A DNA stretch of 64,000 nucleotides from Cellulomonas sp. URHE0023 (GTDB lineage: Bacteria > Actinomycetota > Actinomycetes > Actinomycetales > Cellulomonadaceae), in NCBI RefSeq assembly GCF_000688475.1, contig NZ_JIAN01000005.1, forward strand, positions 1,488,001 to 1,552,000. The letters run 5' to 3'. The notes below the pieces were generated by a model that was not told where the DNA came from, did not search any database, and worked only from the letters and a program-made list of their open reading frames with translations. Both the position numbers and the translations under genes were made by a program. The first letter of the stretch is position 1. Each line of letters begins with the position of its first letter. Shown here piece by piece: positions 8,707 through 18,221 of the stretch.

Positions 8707-11046
8707 TCAGCGCGTCGGCGCGGGCGTCGGCTCGGCAGGAGCCTGCGCAAGCTCGTCGGGGACAGTGCCCTCGGGTGCGCCGAGCCGCCACTGCGCCGCG
8801 GCCGCGACGAGGCACGGCACCGCGAGGGCGATTCCCGTGGCCGGGACGACGATGCCGGAGTCGTTCATGAGGAACCCGAGACCCAGGGCGGCCGCGATCG
8901 AGGCGACCGCGGGACGCAGAAGAGGCACCGCCTGACGGAGCCCGGCCATCGAGCCGCCGGTGCCCATGAGTGCGCCGCGTCGCGGCCGGCCACCCGCGAT
9001 CACGAGCCACGTCAGCGCGACGCCGCCAATCGCCAGCACGAGGTAGCGCCACGACGTCAGGACGCGCAGGTTCACGGCGATCTTGCGGCCCACCACGTCC
9101 GCCAGCCCACCGTCGAGCACGGTCGCGAAGAACCGCCCCAGGTGCGTGCGGTCCTCGGGCGGGCGGAGCCAGTCGAGCACCGCGAAACCACCCACCACGA
9201 CCGCTCCGACGACGGCGATCAGCAGCAGCGCCTTCCAGTTCACCTTCCTGCCGCTCACGACGATCGTCAGCATCGCGAAGGCGAGGATCAGCGCCGGTGG
9301 GCCGCCGAAGTCGCTGCCGAGGCCGGGCGTGCCGTCGACGACGACGAGCAGCAGCCCGAGCAGGGCCACGAACCACGTCGCCAGCCCGCGCCGGCCCCGG
9401 CGCAGGAGTGGGTCCGCGACGGCGACCGCGAGGAGCAGACCTGCGGCGGTGAGGAGCGCGAACGCCTGGTTGCTCATCCCGTAGAACCGCGCCGCGAGGA
9501 TGCGGTGCGCGCCCATGGGCGAGTCGATGACCAGCGTCGAGCCGGTGCACGCGTCGACGACGAGCACCGCGACGGTCACCCCGGAGACCAGGCCGGCCGG
9601 GCCGAGCAGGTTCTTGCGCCACGGTCCGACGAGCGCAGCGGCGGTGATCAGCGCGATCCAGCCGACGAGCGTCCACCAGAACGCGTTCACCGGCCGGTCG
9701 GCGCGCCACCACGGGACGACGTTCGTGAGGAACGACGCGACGGGGGCGGCGGCGAGGGCCAGCGAAGCGACCCACAGGATGCGGAGTGCCGGACGCAACG
9801 GCCGGGCGTCGGAGCGCCCCTTGCGGGTCAGGATGATCGCGGCGGCGAGGAAGAGGACCGCCTGGACGAGCACGAGGCGCGTCGAGTAGGAGGCGCTGAC
9901 CCGAGCGATCAGCGAGGAGTGACGCTGCGTGTCGACGAGGTAGGCGAGCCGCCCGATCGCCGTGGCGGGTCCGGCGGTGGGCAGGATCTCCGCGCCGGTC
10001 AGCGACGCCGCCGCGTCGTCGAGCCCGATGCCGTCCAGGAGGGTCGGCGTGACGTCGACCGACTGCACGAGCCCCTTCTGCCGGGTCGACCCCGACGTCA
10101 GCAGGTCCTCCGAGTACTCGGTTCCGTTCGGGGCCAGGCCTGTGGCGGCGGCGAGCTGCAGGGTCGCGCGACCTGAGTCGGCCAACGAGACGACGAGCAC
10201 CGTCGCGCCGGACCTGCGGGCCCCGACGAGCGCTGCGCCGATGCGTTCGTCCATCGCCTGCACCTGCGACCCGCGGGTCGGCTCCGTGATGGCGTCGGGC
10301 CCGGTGACCTCGGGCTGCGGATCGGTGATGGTGCCGTCGAGCCCGGGCTGCGGGGCGTCGGTCGCGGTCGGGTCCGCCCGGGTGGTCGTCGCGTAGCCCG
10401 GGTCGCGGATCGTGCCGGCGTCGAGCACGACCAGGGTCGAGGTTGCGAGCGAGTCGCGCACCGCCTTCGTGATCCCGGACTCGGTGGCGGGCAGGCTCGT
10501 GTGCGTGCCGACGACGTGCCCCGTGCTGTCGGCCAGAGCGATCGCGGCGCCCGGACCGAAGCCGGTGACCGGGGTGCCCGCACGGGCGAGGACGTCTCCC
10601 AGCATCCCGGGCTCGGCACCGTAGGACCCGGACCCGGCAGCGTCCACGAAGTCCGCCCAGCCAGGCACGACGCCGTCGGTGCTGGGCCCGCGCAGGGTCC
10701 GGCAGGTGCGGTCCGCGGCGGGCGCGTCTGCGGCGCGCGTGCCGGTCGAGACGACGAGCCAGCCGTCGACCGGGCAGGACCGGGTGGCCACGCTGCGGGC
10801 GGCCACCAGGCCGATTGCACCCTCTCGGGACAGGTTCCACAGCGCGGGCGTGGTCAGCGTCGTGACGTCGTCCCAGCGCAGACCTGTGACGCCGACGAGG
10901 AGGACCGGGGGTGGGCCGTCGCCGGGATCCGATGCGGCTTGGGCGGGAACAGCCAGCGTCAGCGCGGCGACGCCGCTGACCACGAGGAGCACCAGGGTGC
11001 GCAGGAGCCGACGCCGAGGCGCGCGAACGTGATCAGGGGTCGGCAC
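8707..11046 (-). CDS. Large membrane protein with AlkP-superfamily-like extracellular domain
   Basis: A 779-residue protein with a signal segment (RTLVLLVVSGVAALTLAVPA, about 15-34), then an exported domain. Its PPVLLVGVTGLRWDDV start and later EYSEDLLTSGSTR and VDVTPTLLDGIG motifs look like the alkaline phosphatase/sulfatase fold, with the metal-binding aspartate position replaced by VTGLRWDD. From about residue 385 on there are roughly ten transmembrane helices. No enzymatic activity can be claimed. GTG 11046 lies six bases after TAGGCT on its own strand (leaderless). Divergent from pheA. Conserved in related actinobacteria as an unnamed membrane protein (from memory). Confidence 0.7.
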   Translation of the reverse strand: MPTPDHVRAPRRRLLRTLVLLVVSGVAALTLAVPAQAASDPGDGPPPVLLVGVTGLRWDDVTTLTTPALWNLSREGAIGLVAARSVATRSCPVDGWLVVSTGTRAADAPAADRTCRTLRGPSTDGVVPGWADFVDAAGSGSYGAEPGMLGDVLARAGTPVTGFGPGAAIALADSTGHVVGTHTSLPATESGITKAVRDSLATSTLVVLDAGTIRDPGYATTTRADPTATDAPQPGLDGTITDPQPEVTGPDAITEPTRGSQVQAMDERIGAALVGARRSGATVLVVSLADSGRATLQLAAATGLAPNGTEYSEDLLTSGSTRQKGLVQSVDVTPTLLDGIGLDDAAASLTGAEILPTAGPATAIGRLAYLVDTQRHSSLIARVSASYSTRLVLVQAVLFLAAAIILTRKGRSDARPLRPALRILWVASLALAAAPVASFLTNVVPWWRADRPVNAFWWTLVGWIALITAAALVGPWRKNLLGPAGLVSGVTVAVLVVDACTGSTLVIDSPMGAHRILAARFYGMSNQAFALLTAAGLLLAVAVADPLLRRGRRGLATWFVALLGLLLVVVDGTPGLGSDFGGPPALILAFAMLTIVVSGRKVNWKALLLIAVVGAVVVGGFAVLDWLRPPEDRTHLGRFFATVLDGGLADVVGRKIAVNLRVLTSWRYLVLAIGGVALTWLVIAGGRPRRGALMGTGGSMAGLRQAVPLLRPAVASIAAALGLGFLMNDSGIVVPATGIALAVPCLVAAAAQWRLGAPEGTVPDELAQAPAEPTPAPTR

Positions 11047-11138
11047 CGTTCCAGCCTACGGGCGCACTACCCTCGGTCCGGGCGGGGCGCAGAGATCTGC
11101 GGCACACCGTCACCACATCGATGCAGGAGGACCCAGCG

Positions 11139-12086
11139 ATGACGGACGCACTGCCGCGGTACGCCTACCTCGGCCCGGCCGGCACCTTCACGGAGGCGGC
11201 GCTGCGCCAGGTCGTCGGCGCTGACGAGAGTGTGGACCTGCCCGTCCCCGACGTCGCCTCGGCGATCGAGGCCGTGCGCACGGGGGCCGCCGACTTCGCC
11301 GTCGTCGCCATCGAGAGCACGGTCGAGGGCGGGGTCACGGCGACGCTGGACAGCCTGGCTGCGGGCAAGCCGCTGGTGATCCTGCGCGAGGTGCTGGTCC
11401 CGGTGCAGTTCACTCTTGCGGCCGCGCCGGGCGTCGCACTGGCGGACGTCCGGCGGATCTCCGCGCACCCGCACGCGTGGGTCCAGTGCCGGCACTGGCT
11501 GGCGGCGCACCTGCCCGGCGTGGTTCACGTGCCCGCAACCTCGAACACCGCTCCCGCGTCCCTGATCGCCTCCGGGGAGACGCCGCTCAGCTTCGACGCC
11601 GCCCTCGTACCGCCCGCAGCCGTCTCGTTGTACGACCTCGTGCCGCTCGCGGAGGGCATCGCCGACAACCCGTCGGCGCAGACCCGCTTCGTCGTCGTCG
11701 GAGCTCCCGGGACCGTGCCGCCGCCCAGCGGGGCCGACAAGACGACGCTCGTGGTGCACCTGCCCGACAACGAGGCCGGTGCGCTGCTCGCGATGCTCGA
11801 GCAGTTCGCGGTCCGCGGCGTCAACCTGTCGCGGATCGAGTCGCGTCCGATCGGCGACTCCCTCGGGCGGTACTCGTTCTCGATCGATGCGGAGGGCCAC
11901 ATCACGGACGAACGCGTCGGCGAGGCCGTCATGGGCCTGCGGCGGCGCTGCCCCTACGTCCTGTTCCTCGGCTCCTACGCGCGCGCCGACGCGGTCGCGC
12001 CGACCGTCCACCTGGGCACTGCGGACCAGGACTTCGTCGTGGCGCGGTCCTGGTTGGCGGCGCTGCGCAACGGTGAGGCGACCTAG
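11139..12086 (+). CDS. pheA: Prephenate dehydratase
   Basis: A 315-residue cytoplasmic enzyme converting prephenate to phenylpyruvate in phenylalanine synthesis. The catalytic domain opens YAYLGPAGTFTEAAL; the AIESTVEGGV loop (64-73) and the catalytic Thr-Arg-Phe in SAQTRFVVVG (about 181-190) are present. A C-terminal ACT domain (about 205-280) has the ESRPIG motif for phenylalanine feedback binding. There is no fused chorismate mutase, as is usual in actinobacteria. The start is decided by AGGAGG at 11125-11130, eight bases before ATG 11139. A TACCCT at 11068-11073 may be its -10, giving a leader of about 60 bases. Confidence 0.95.
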   Translation: MTDALPRYAYLGPAGTFTEAALRQVVGADESVDLPVPDVASAIEAVRTGAADFAVVAIESTVEGGVTATLDSLAAGKPLVILREVLVPVQFTLAAAPGVALADVRRISAHPHAWVQCRHWLAAHLPGVVHVPATSNTAPASLIASGETPLSFDAALVPPAAVSLYDLVPLAEGIADNPSAQTRFVVVGAPGTVPPPSGADKTTLVVHLPDNEAGALLAMLEQFAVRGVNLSRIESRPIGDSLGRYSFSIDAEGHITDERVGEAVMGLRRRCPYVLFLGSYARADAVAPTVHLGTADQDFVVARSWLAALRNGEAT

Positions 12087-13225
12087 ACCGCAGCGACCCG
12101 CACCACGAGCGCCCCGGGGTCGACGCGGGCGCTGAGCTCGGCCACGCGACCCACCACGTCGCCGTCGACCTGGACGTGCTCCCCACCCTGGACGACGAGC
12201 CGGACCTCCTGCGCGCGGGTGTGGTCGATGCGGCCGATCTTGGCGGGCAGGTCGTTGCGGACGCCGACGCCCTGCATCATGACCTCGCCCCACAGCTGGG
12301 CCCATCCCGCGATCCCGGCGCGCGTGTCGATCGCGGCGATGTCGAGCCAGCCGTCGTCGAGGACCGCGTCCGGCAGGAGCGTGATGCCGCCCGGCAGCTT
12401 GCCGCAGTTGCCGATGAGCAGGCTGCGCAGCCGGGCGGACCGCATCGGCTGGTCGTCGAGGCGCAGGTACATGCGGGTGCGTCGGCCGTTGAGGTGCTTG
12501 AACCCGGCCACGAAGTACGCGATCCACCCGACCCGTCGCTTGAGCTGCTCGTCGGTGTCGGCGACCATCGCGGCGTCGAACCCGAGGCCGGCGATGACCA
12601 GGAACAGGTGGTCACGCTGTGCCTCGTGCTCGGGGTCGGCGGTGCCGCCGTCGACCTCGGACTCCCAGGTGATCACCTTGAGCCAGCCGACGTCGATGGT
12701 CCGGTCCCGCCCGTCGACGGCGATCCGCAGGGCCTCGATGGGGTCGCTCAGCGGAAGGTCGAGGTTGCGGGCCAGCAGGTTCCCGGTTCCGAGCGGCATG
12801 AGCCCCATCGGGATGCCCGTGCCGACGAGCCCTTCCGCGACGGCGCGCACCGTGCCGTCGCCGCCGATCGCCACGACGACGTCGGCGCCCTCCGCCACCG
12901 CCTTGCGGGCCTGCCCGACTCCCGGGTCCGCGACCGTGGTCTCGTACCAGAGCGGTTCGGGCAGGTTGCGCTCGCGGCGGCTGCGCTCGATCGCCGCCCG
13001 CAGCCGCGCCACGTCAGGCTTGGACGGGTTGGCGACGAAGGCGACGAGCTGCCCGGTGGCCTCGACGTCGCGCGCCAGCTGGAGCGCCCGCCGGCTCGCC
13101 CCGGACCGGGGCGACTCGATCCGTCGGCGGAGCTCGGTCGTGCGCAGCCACAGCACAAGCGCCAGCAGCGCAGCACAGACCAGCGCGATGCCGAGGCCCA
13201 CCACGGCCCACGCCTCCCACGTCAT
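12083..13225 (-). CDS. Diacylglycerol kinase family lipid kinase
   Basis: A 380-residue protein with one N-terminal membrane helix (about 4-26) and a DAGKc domain. The glycine-rich nucleotide loop is VVAIGGDGTVRAVAEG (about 140-155), followed by GIPMGLMPLGTGNLLARNL. The family phosphorylates diacylglycerol, sphingoid bases or related lipids at the inner membrane face; the true substrate is unknown. On its own strand TAGATT ends six bases before ATG 13225, so the transcript is probably leaderless. Its stop codon overlaps that of pheA within a shared CTAG at 12083-12086. Confidence 0.88.
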   Translation of the reverse strand: MTWEAWAVVGLGIALVCAALLALVLWLRTTELRRRIESPRSGASRRALQLARDVEATGQLVAFVANPSKPDVARLRAAIERSRRERNLPEPLWYETTVADPGVGQARKAVAEGADVVVAIGGDGTVRAVAEGLVGTGIPMGLMPLGTGNLLARNLDLPLSDPIEALRIAVDGRDRTIDVGWLKVITWESEVDGGTADPEHEAQRDHLFLVIAGLGFDAAMVADTDEQLKRRVGWIAYFVAGFKHLNGRRTRMYLRLDDQPMRSARLRSLLIGNCGKLPGGITLLPDAVLDDGWLDIAAIDTRAGIAGWAQLWGEVMMQGVGVRNDLPAKIGRIDHTRAQEVRLVVQGGEHVQVDGDVVGRVAELSARVDPGALVVRVAAV

Positions 13226-13390
13226 GGGCCGAATCTACGGCCCCGCCGAGCGGATGCATCAGTCGATACCCGGCGTGGCCCATCGCTTTCGGGAGTCGCT
13301 ATGTCGGTGTGAGCGGACCTGGGCCGGCGTCGCGGGGGCTCGCGTGGGACACGGTCGGGGTCCTTCGCCGGGGGTCGGTAGGGTCGGGGG

Positions 13391-14674
13391 GTGATCGATC
13401 TGCGGCTCCTGCGGGAGGATCCTGACGTTGTCCGGGCGAGCCAGGTGGCGCGTGGCGACGATCCGCACCTGGTCGACCAGGTGCTCGACGCCGACGCGCG
13501 ACGGCGGTCCGCGTTGACCGACTTCGAGACGCTGCGCGCCGAGCAGAAGTCCCTGGGCAAGCAGGTCGCGCAGGCGCAGGGTGACGAGAAGCAGGCGCTG
13601 CTGACCCGCGGCAAGCACCTGGCCGAGCAGGTCAAGGCTCTGCAGGCCGACGCCGACGCGGCCGAGACGCTCGCCACGGAGCTGAGCCGTCGCATCTCCA
13701 ACGTCGTCGAGGACGGGGTCCCTGCGGGCGGCGAGGACGACTACGTCGTGCTCAAGCACGTCGGTGAGCGCCGAAGCTTCCAGGACGAGTTCGGCGCTGA
13801 CTTCGTCGTGAAGGACCACCTCGAGATCGGTGAGGGGCTGCGCGCCATCGACACCGCGCGCGGTGCCAAGGTGTCGGGGGCGCGGTTCTACTACCTGACC
13901 GGGATCGGCGCGCGGCTCGAGCTCGCGCTGCTGAACGCGGCCGTCGACAAGGCGCTGAGCGCCGGGTTCACACCCGTGATCACGCCCACGCTGGTCAAGC
14001 CCGAGATCATGGCGGGCACGGGGTTCCTCGGCGCACATGCGGACGAGATCTACCGCCTGGAGGCCGACGACCTCTACCTCGTCGGGACCAGCGAGGTGGC
14101 ACTCGCCGGCTACCACTCGGGCGAGATCCTGGACCTGAGCGACGGCCCCAAGCGCTACGCAGGCTGGTCCGCCTGCTACCGGCGCGAGGCCGGCTCCTAC
14201 GGCAAGGACACCCGCGGCATCATCCGCGTGCACCAGTTCCACAAGGTCGAGGCGTTCAGCTACACGACGATCGAGGACGCCGCCGACGAGCACCGCCGCA
14301 TCCTCGCGTGGGAGGAGGAGATGCTCGCGCTCGCGGAGCTGCCCTACCGCGTCATCGACACGGCCGCGGGCGACCTGGGCTCCAGCGCAGCACGCAAGTT
14401 CGACTGCGAGGCGTGGCTGCCCAGCCAGGAGCGGTTCCTCGAGCTGACGTCGACGTCGAACTGCACGTCGTTCCAGGCGCGCCGGCTCGGCATCCGGGAA
14501 CGCACCGCTGACGGGTCGATGAGGCCGGTGGCGACGCTCAACGGCACCTTGGCGACCACGCGCTGGCTGGTCGCCCTGCTCGAGAACCACCAGCTCGCGG
14601 ACGGGTCGGTGCGCGTCCCGGTCGGTCTGCAGCCGTATCTCGGTGGCCTCGAGGTGCTGGAGCCGGTGCGATGA
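13391..14674 (+). CDS. serS: Seryl-tRNA synthetase
   Basis: A 427-residue class II synthetase charging tRNA-Ser (two of its substrates are encoded at 29837 and 43265). Residues 1-105 are the long antiparallel coiled-coil arm that grips the tRNA-Ser variable arm. Motif 2 is seen as [17 protein letters not shown] (about 260-276) and motif 3 in [18 protein letters not shown] near residues 381-398. GTG 13391 follows TAGGGT (13379-13384) by six bases with no ribosome site, so it is probably leaderless. The HAD gene starts within its stop codon (ATGA at 14671). Confidence 0.96.
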   Translation: MIDLRLLREDPDVVRASQVARGDDPHLVDQVLDADARRRSALTDFETLRAEQKSLGKQVAQAQGDEKQALLTRGKHLAEQVKALQADADAAETLATELSRRISNVVEDGVPAGGEDDYVVLKHVGERRSFQDEFGADFVVKDHLEIGEGLRAIDTARGAKVSGARFYYLTGIGARLELALLNAAVDKALSAGFTPVITPTLVKPEIMAGTGFLGAHADEIYRLEADDLYLVGTSEVALAGYHSGEILDLSDGPKRYAGWSACYRREAGSYGKDTRGIIRVHQFHKVEAFSYTTIEDAADEHRRILAWEEEMLALAELPYRVIDTAAGDLGSSAARKFDCEAWLPSQERFLELTSTSNCTSFQARRLGIRERTADGSMRPVATLNGTLATTRWLVALLENHQLADGSVRVPVGLQPYLGGLEVLEPVR

Positions 14675-15468
14675 CGCGGGCCGGCCTCCTCGCGCTCGAC
14701 GTGGACGGCACGTTGATGACGTATGACGGGGTCATCTCGGCGGGTGTGGTCGACGCGGTCGGTCGGTTGAGGGATGCAGGCACCCACGTGGTGCTCGCGA
14801 CCGGGCGTGGTGTGCACTCCGCGGTGCCGGTCGCGACGGAGCTGGGGCTCACCGAGGGCTGGATCGTCTGCTCGAACGGCGCGGTGAGCGCCCGGATCGA
14901 CCCCTCCCGACAGCACGGCTACGAGGTGGTGCGCACGACGACGTTCGACCCTGGCCCCGCGCTGCGCGCGATCGTCATGGAGCTGCCGGACGCGCTGTAC
15001 GCGGTCGAGGACCTCGGCGTCGGGTTTCGGGTCTCGGGCGACTTCCCCGACGGCGAGCTGTCCGGCGAGCTCGAGCGCGTCACGTTCGACGAGCTGGCCG
15101 AGACCCCGGCCACCCGCGTCATCATCCGGGCGCCCAACAGCAGCCCCGACGACTTCCACGCGGTCGTCGCGCGCGTCGGCCTGCACGAGGTCGAGTACGC
15201 GGTCGGCTGGAGCGCGTGGCTCGACCTGACCCCCGGCGGCGTCTCCAAGGCGAGCGCACTGGAGGAGATCCGCCGTGAGCTCGGCGTCGAGCCGCACGCG
15301 ACCGTGGCGATCGGCGACGGGAGCAACGACGTGCAGATGCTGCGCTGGGCCGCGCGCGGCGTCGCCATGGGGCACGCCCCGGAGGGCACGCGGCTGGCCG
15401 CCGACGAGGTCACCGGTGGCATCGAGGACGACGGCGCGCTCCCGGTGCTGCTGAGCCTGCTCGTCTGA
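14671..15468 (+). CDS. HAD-superfamily Cof-like phosphatase
   Basis: A 265-residue cytoplasmic phosphatase. Motif I is [14 protein letters not shown] (about 7-20) with the nucleophile Asp and acid/base Asp, motif II is the ATGRG threonine, and motif IV is [11 protein letters not shown] (about 211-221). A C2-type cap lies between about 85 and 185. Cof-type enzymes remove phosphate from sugar phosphates or flavin nucleotides; the substrate is not evident. ATG overlaps the serS stop, so it is translated with serS, a common actinobacterial arrangement. Confidence 0.9.
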   Translation: MTRAGLLALDVDGTLMTYDGVISAGVVDAVGRLRDAGTHVVLATGRGVHSAVPVATELGLTEGWIVCSNGAVSARIDPSRQHGYEVVRTTTFDPGPALRAIVMELPDALYAVEDLGVGFRVSGDFPDGELSGELERVTFDELAETPATRVIIRAPNSSPDDFHAVVARVGLHEVEYAVGWSAWLDLTPGGVSKASALEEIRRELGVEPHATVAIGDGSNDVQMLRWAARGVAMGHAPEGTRLAADEVTGGIEDDGALPVLLSLLV

Positions 15469-15519
15469 GGCGCGCCCGCGCGTGGCCACGACGTGGTCGC
15501 GTTGACCTAGCCTGAGCCG

Positions 15520-16389
15520 GTGCCCGCCCCGCTGCTGTTCGCCCTGTCCGGGTTGACGCAGTACCTCGGAGCGGCGGTGGCCGTGCGCGTGTTCGGCACG
15601 CTGGCTCCGGCCACGGTCGCGTGGTTGCGGATCACGATCGCTGCCCTCGTCCTGCTGCTGTGGCGTCGACCGTGGCGGGCGCGCGGGCTGTGGACCTGGC
15701 CCTCGCTGCGCACCGCGATCGTGTTCGGGATCGTCCTGGCGCTCATGAACGTCGCGTTCTACGTCGCGCTGGACCACCTGCCGCTGGGCACGGCCGTGTC
15801 CATCGAGTTCCTCGGCCCGGTGGCCGTCGCGGCAGTGACCGGGCACGGCTGGCGCGACCGTGTGGGCATCGGGGTGGCGGCGATCGGGGTGGTGCTGCTC
15901 GCGGGCGTCTCGCTGAGCGCGGGGCCGGACGCGACCGTGGGCCTCGTCGCGATCCTGGTGGCGGCCGCGTGCTGGGCGGCCTACATCCTGCTGGGTCGGC
16001 GGGTCGCGCACGGGCGTGCGGGGGGAGTCACGGGTCTGGCGGTGGCGATGTCGGCCGGTGCCGTGGTGTTCGCGCCGTTCCTGTCCACGGGTGCGCTACC
16101 GGTCCTGCACGACGGGCGTCTCGCGCTGCTCGTGGTCGCGATCGCCGTGTGCTCCTCGGTCGTCCCGTACGCCATCGAGCAGGTGGTGCTGCGACGCGTG
16201 CGGGCTGCGACGTTCGCGGTGCTCCTCGCGATGCTGCCGGCCATGGCGGGGCTCGTCGGGGCGGTCGTGCTGCGGCAGGTGCCGCACGGGCTGGAGGTGC
16301 TGGGTCTGCTCCTGGTCACGGGCGCGATCGTGCTCACGGGTCTGGACAGCGAGGACCAGCTCGCCGACGAGGCTCCGACCCCCGCCTGA
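15520..16389 (+). CDS. EamA/DMT-family transporter (RhtA-like)
   Basis: A 289-residue protein with about ten helices in two EamA repeats (about 5-135 and 148-280). The loops LDHLPLGTAVSIEFLGPVAVA and VPYAIEQVVLRRVRA match the RhtA threonine/homoserine-exporter branch of the drug/metabolite superfamily. GTG 15520 lies six bases after TAGCCT (15508-15513) and lacks a ribosome site. The substrate is a guess; the family is firm. Confidence 0.85.
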   Translation: MPAPLLFALSGLTQYLGAAVAVRVFGTLAPATVAWLRITIAALVLLLWRRPWRARGLWTWPSLRTAIVFGIVLALMNVAFYVALDHLPLGTAVSIEFLGPVAVAAVTGHGWRDRVGIGVAAIGVVLLAGVSLSAGPDATVGLVAILVAAACWAAYILLGRRVAHGRAGGVTGLAVAMSAGAVVFAPFLSTGALPVLHDGRLALLVVAIAVCSSVVPYAIEQVVLRRVRAATFAVLLAMLPAMAGLVGAVVLRQVPHGLEVLGLLLVTGAIVLTGLDSEDQLADEAPTPA

Positions 16390-16394
16390 CGTGC

Positions 16395-16898
16395 CTACAG
16401 GTACTGGCCGGTCGAGCCCTGCCGGTCCTCCTCCGTCGGCAGAGCAGCGCCCGGGCCCGGGGGCAGGGCCCGTCGCTGACCGCCGACCTGGATCTGGGTG
16501 CCCATCTGCTGCACGACGAGCGCGGTCTGGATCCCGTGGAACAGCCCTTCGAGCCAGCCGACAAGCTGGGCCTGCGCGATCCGCAGCTCGGCGTCCGACG
16601 GCGCCTGGTCCTCGACGAACGGCAGCGTGATCCGGTGCAGCTCCGCGACGAGCTCGGGCGAGAGGCCCTCCTCGAGCTCGGCGAGCGAGCGCTCGTGGAT
16701 CTCGGCCAGCCGGATGCGGGCGGCGTCGTCCAGGGGAGCGCTGCGCACCTCGTCGAGCAGCTGCTTGATCATCGTGCCGATCCGCATGACCTTGGCGGGC
16801 TGCTCGACGAGACCCGACACGTCCTCGACCTCGGCCTCTGGGTCGTCGGGCGGCTTGACGACGACCACGCGCGGTGCCTGCGGCTCGTTCTTGCTCAT
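16395..16898 (-). CDS. bpa: Bacterial proteasome activator Bpa/PafE
   Basis: A 167-residue protein of the DUF2587 family. It forms an ATP-independent dodecameric ring that docks on the 20S proteasome and opens its gate for unfolded substrates. The central helical part (about 35-125, rich in heptads such as LLDEVRSAPLDDAARIRLAEI) and the extreme C-terminal GQYL gate-docking motif are both present. It is slightly shorter than the 178-residue M. tuberculosis protein. No proteasome genes are nearby. ATG 16898 is six bases after CACAAT on its strand, so probably leaderless; the in-frame start 36 bases upstream would extend into that promoter. Confidence 0.92.
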   Translation of the reverse strand: MSKNEPQAPRVVVVKPPDDPEAEVEDVSGLVEQPAKVMRIGTMIKQLLDEVRSAPLDDAARIRLAEIHERSLAELEEGLSPELVAELHRITLPFVEDQAPSDAELRIAQAQLVGWLEGLFHGIQTALVVQQMGTQIQVGGQRRALPPGPGAALPTEEDRQGSTGQYL

Positions 16899-16979
16899 CT
16901 GGGCATTGTGTCCGACGCAGGAAGATCCGCCCACCGCTGCCCGTCGGAACCACCTCTACCGGCTCGTTAGGGTTGCAGC

Positions 16980-18209
16980 ATGGCCTGGCTGACAACCCCC
17001 GCCCACGCTCGTTGGCTCGAAGCCGAGACCGACCGGCTCCTCGACTTCGGGCTGCGGAGCGTCGTCCCGGGCGGGTTCGCCCGGCAGGACGAGTCGGGTG
17101 AGCCGGTGGACGGCCCGCTCGAGCTGTGGATCGCGTGCCGGATGACGCACGTCTACGCGATCGGCCACCTTCTGGGGCGCCCCGGGTCGGCGGCTCTGGT
17201 CGACCACGGGCTCGACGCGTTGCGCGGCGCGTTCCACGACGACGAGCACGGTGGCTGGTTCGCGCAGGTCTCCCGTGACGGAACCCCGGTCGACCCGGAC
17301 AAGGCGGCGTACCCGCACGCCTTCGTCATTCTCGCGACGTCCTCCGCGACCGCCGCGGGACGCCCCGGCGCCGGCGAGCTGCTCGACGAGGCGCTGGCCG
17401 TCTCGGCGCAGCACTTCTGGGACGACGAGGCCGGCATGTCCGTCGAGCAGTGGGACCGCACGTTCACCACGCTCGACGGCTACCGCGGCGTGAACGCCAA
17501 CATGCACACGGTCGAGGCGTACCTGGCGGCGGCAGACGTGACGGGCGACAGGGTCTGGCTGACGCGGGCGCTGCGGATCATCGAGAAGGTCGTGCACGGC
17601 TTCGCCGCAGGGAACCACTGGCGCATCCCGGAGCACTTCGACACGCAGTGGAACCCGGACCTCGACTACAACATCGACGAGCCGGCGCACCCGTTCCGCC
17701 CGTACGGCGCCACGATCGGGCACTGGCTCGAGTGGTCGCGGCTCACGTTGCACGCCCGCGCGGCCATCACCGCCACGGGTGACGTCGCCCCGGCGTGGAT
17801 GCTCACCGACGCGACCGCACTGTTCGACGCCTCCGTCGAGGAGGGCTGGGACGTCGACGGTGCTCCTGGGTTCGTCTACACCGTGGACTGGTCGGGCACG
17901 CCCGTCGTGCGTGAGCGCATGCACTGGGTCGCGGCCGAGGCCGTCGGAGCCGCCGCAGCACTGCACGCTGCGACCGGCGAGCAGCGGTTCGACGACCTCT
18001 ACACGCAGTGGTGGGAGTACATCGGCGCGCACCACCTGGACCGCGTCGGCGGTTCCTGGTGGCACGAGCTGGGCACGACGAACGAGGTGTCACGCACCGT
18101 CTGGGCCGGCAAGGCGGACCTGTACCACGCCGTCCAGGCCACCCTCATCCCACGGCTGCCGCTCACCCCGGTGATCGTCCCCGCGCTCGCCGCCGGCCTC
18201 CTGGACTGA
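16980..18209 (+). CDS. AGE-family sugar epimerase/isomerase
   Basis: A 409-residue (alpha/alpha)6-barrel protein of the N-acylglucosamine 2-epimerase superfamily, nearest in layout to bacterial D-mannose or sulfoquinovose isomerases (YihS-like). Conserved pieces visible are WIACRMTHVYAIGHLLGRPG (about 51-70, with the active-site Arg/His), GVNANMHTVEAYLAAAD (about 171-187) and RPYGATIGHWLEWSRL (about 240-255). Such enzymes interconvert mannose and fructose or related sugars. ATG 16980 follows TAGGGT (16968-16973) by six bases. No sugar-operon neighbours, so the substrate is unassigned. Confidence 0.85.
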   Translation: MAWLTTPAHARWLEAETDRLLDFGLRSVVPGGFARQDESGEPVDGPLELWIACRMTHVYAIGHLLGRPGSAALVDHGLDALRGAFHDDEHGGWFAQVSRDGTPVDPDKAAYPHAFVILATSSATAAGRPGAGELLDEALAVSAQHFWDDEAGMSVEQWDRTFTTLDGYRGVNANMHTVEAYLAAADVTGDRVWLTRALRIIEKVVHGFAAGNHWRIPEHFDTQWNPDLDYNIDEPAHPFRPYGATIGHWLEWSRLTLHARAAITATGDVAPAWMLTDATALFDASVEEGWDVDGAPGFVYTVDWSGTPVVRERMHWVAAEAVGAAAALHAATGEQRFDDLYTQWWEYIGAHHLDRVGGSWWHELGTTNEVSRTVWAGKADLYHAVQATLIPRLPLTPVIVPALAAGLLD

Positions 18210-18221
18210 GACCGGTCCGCG

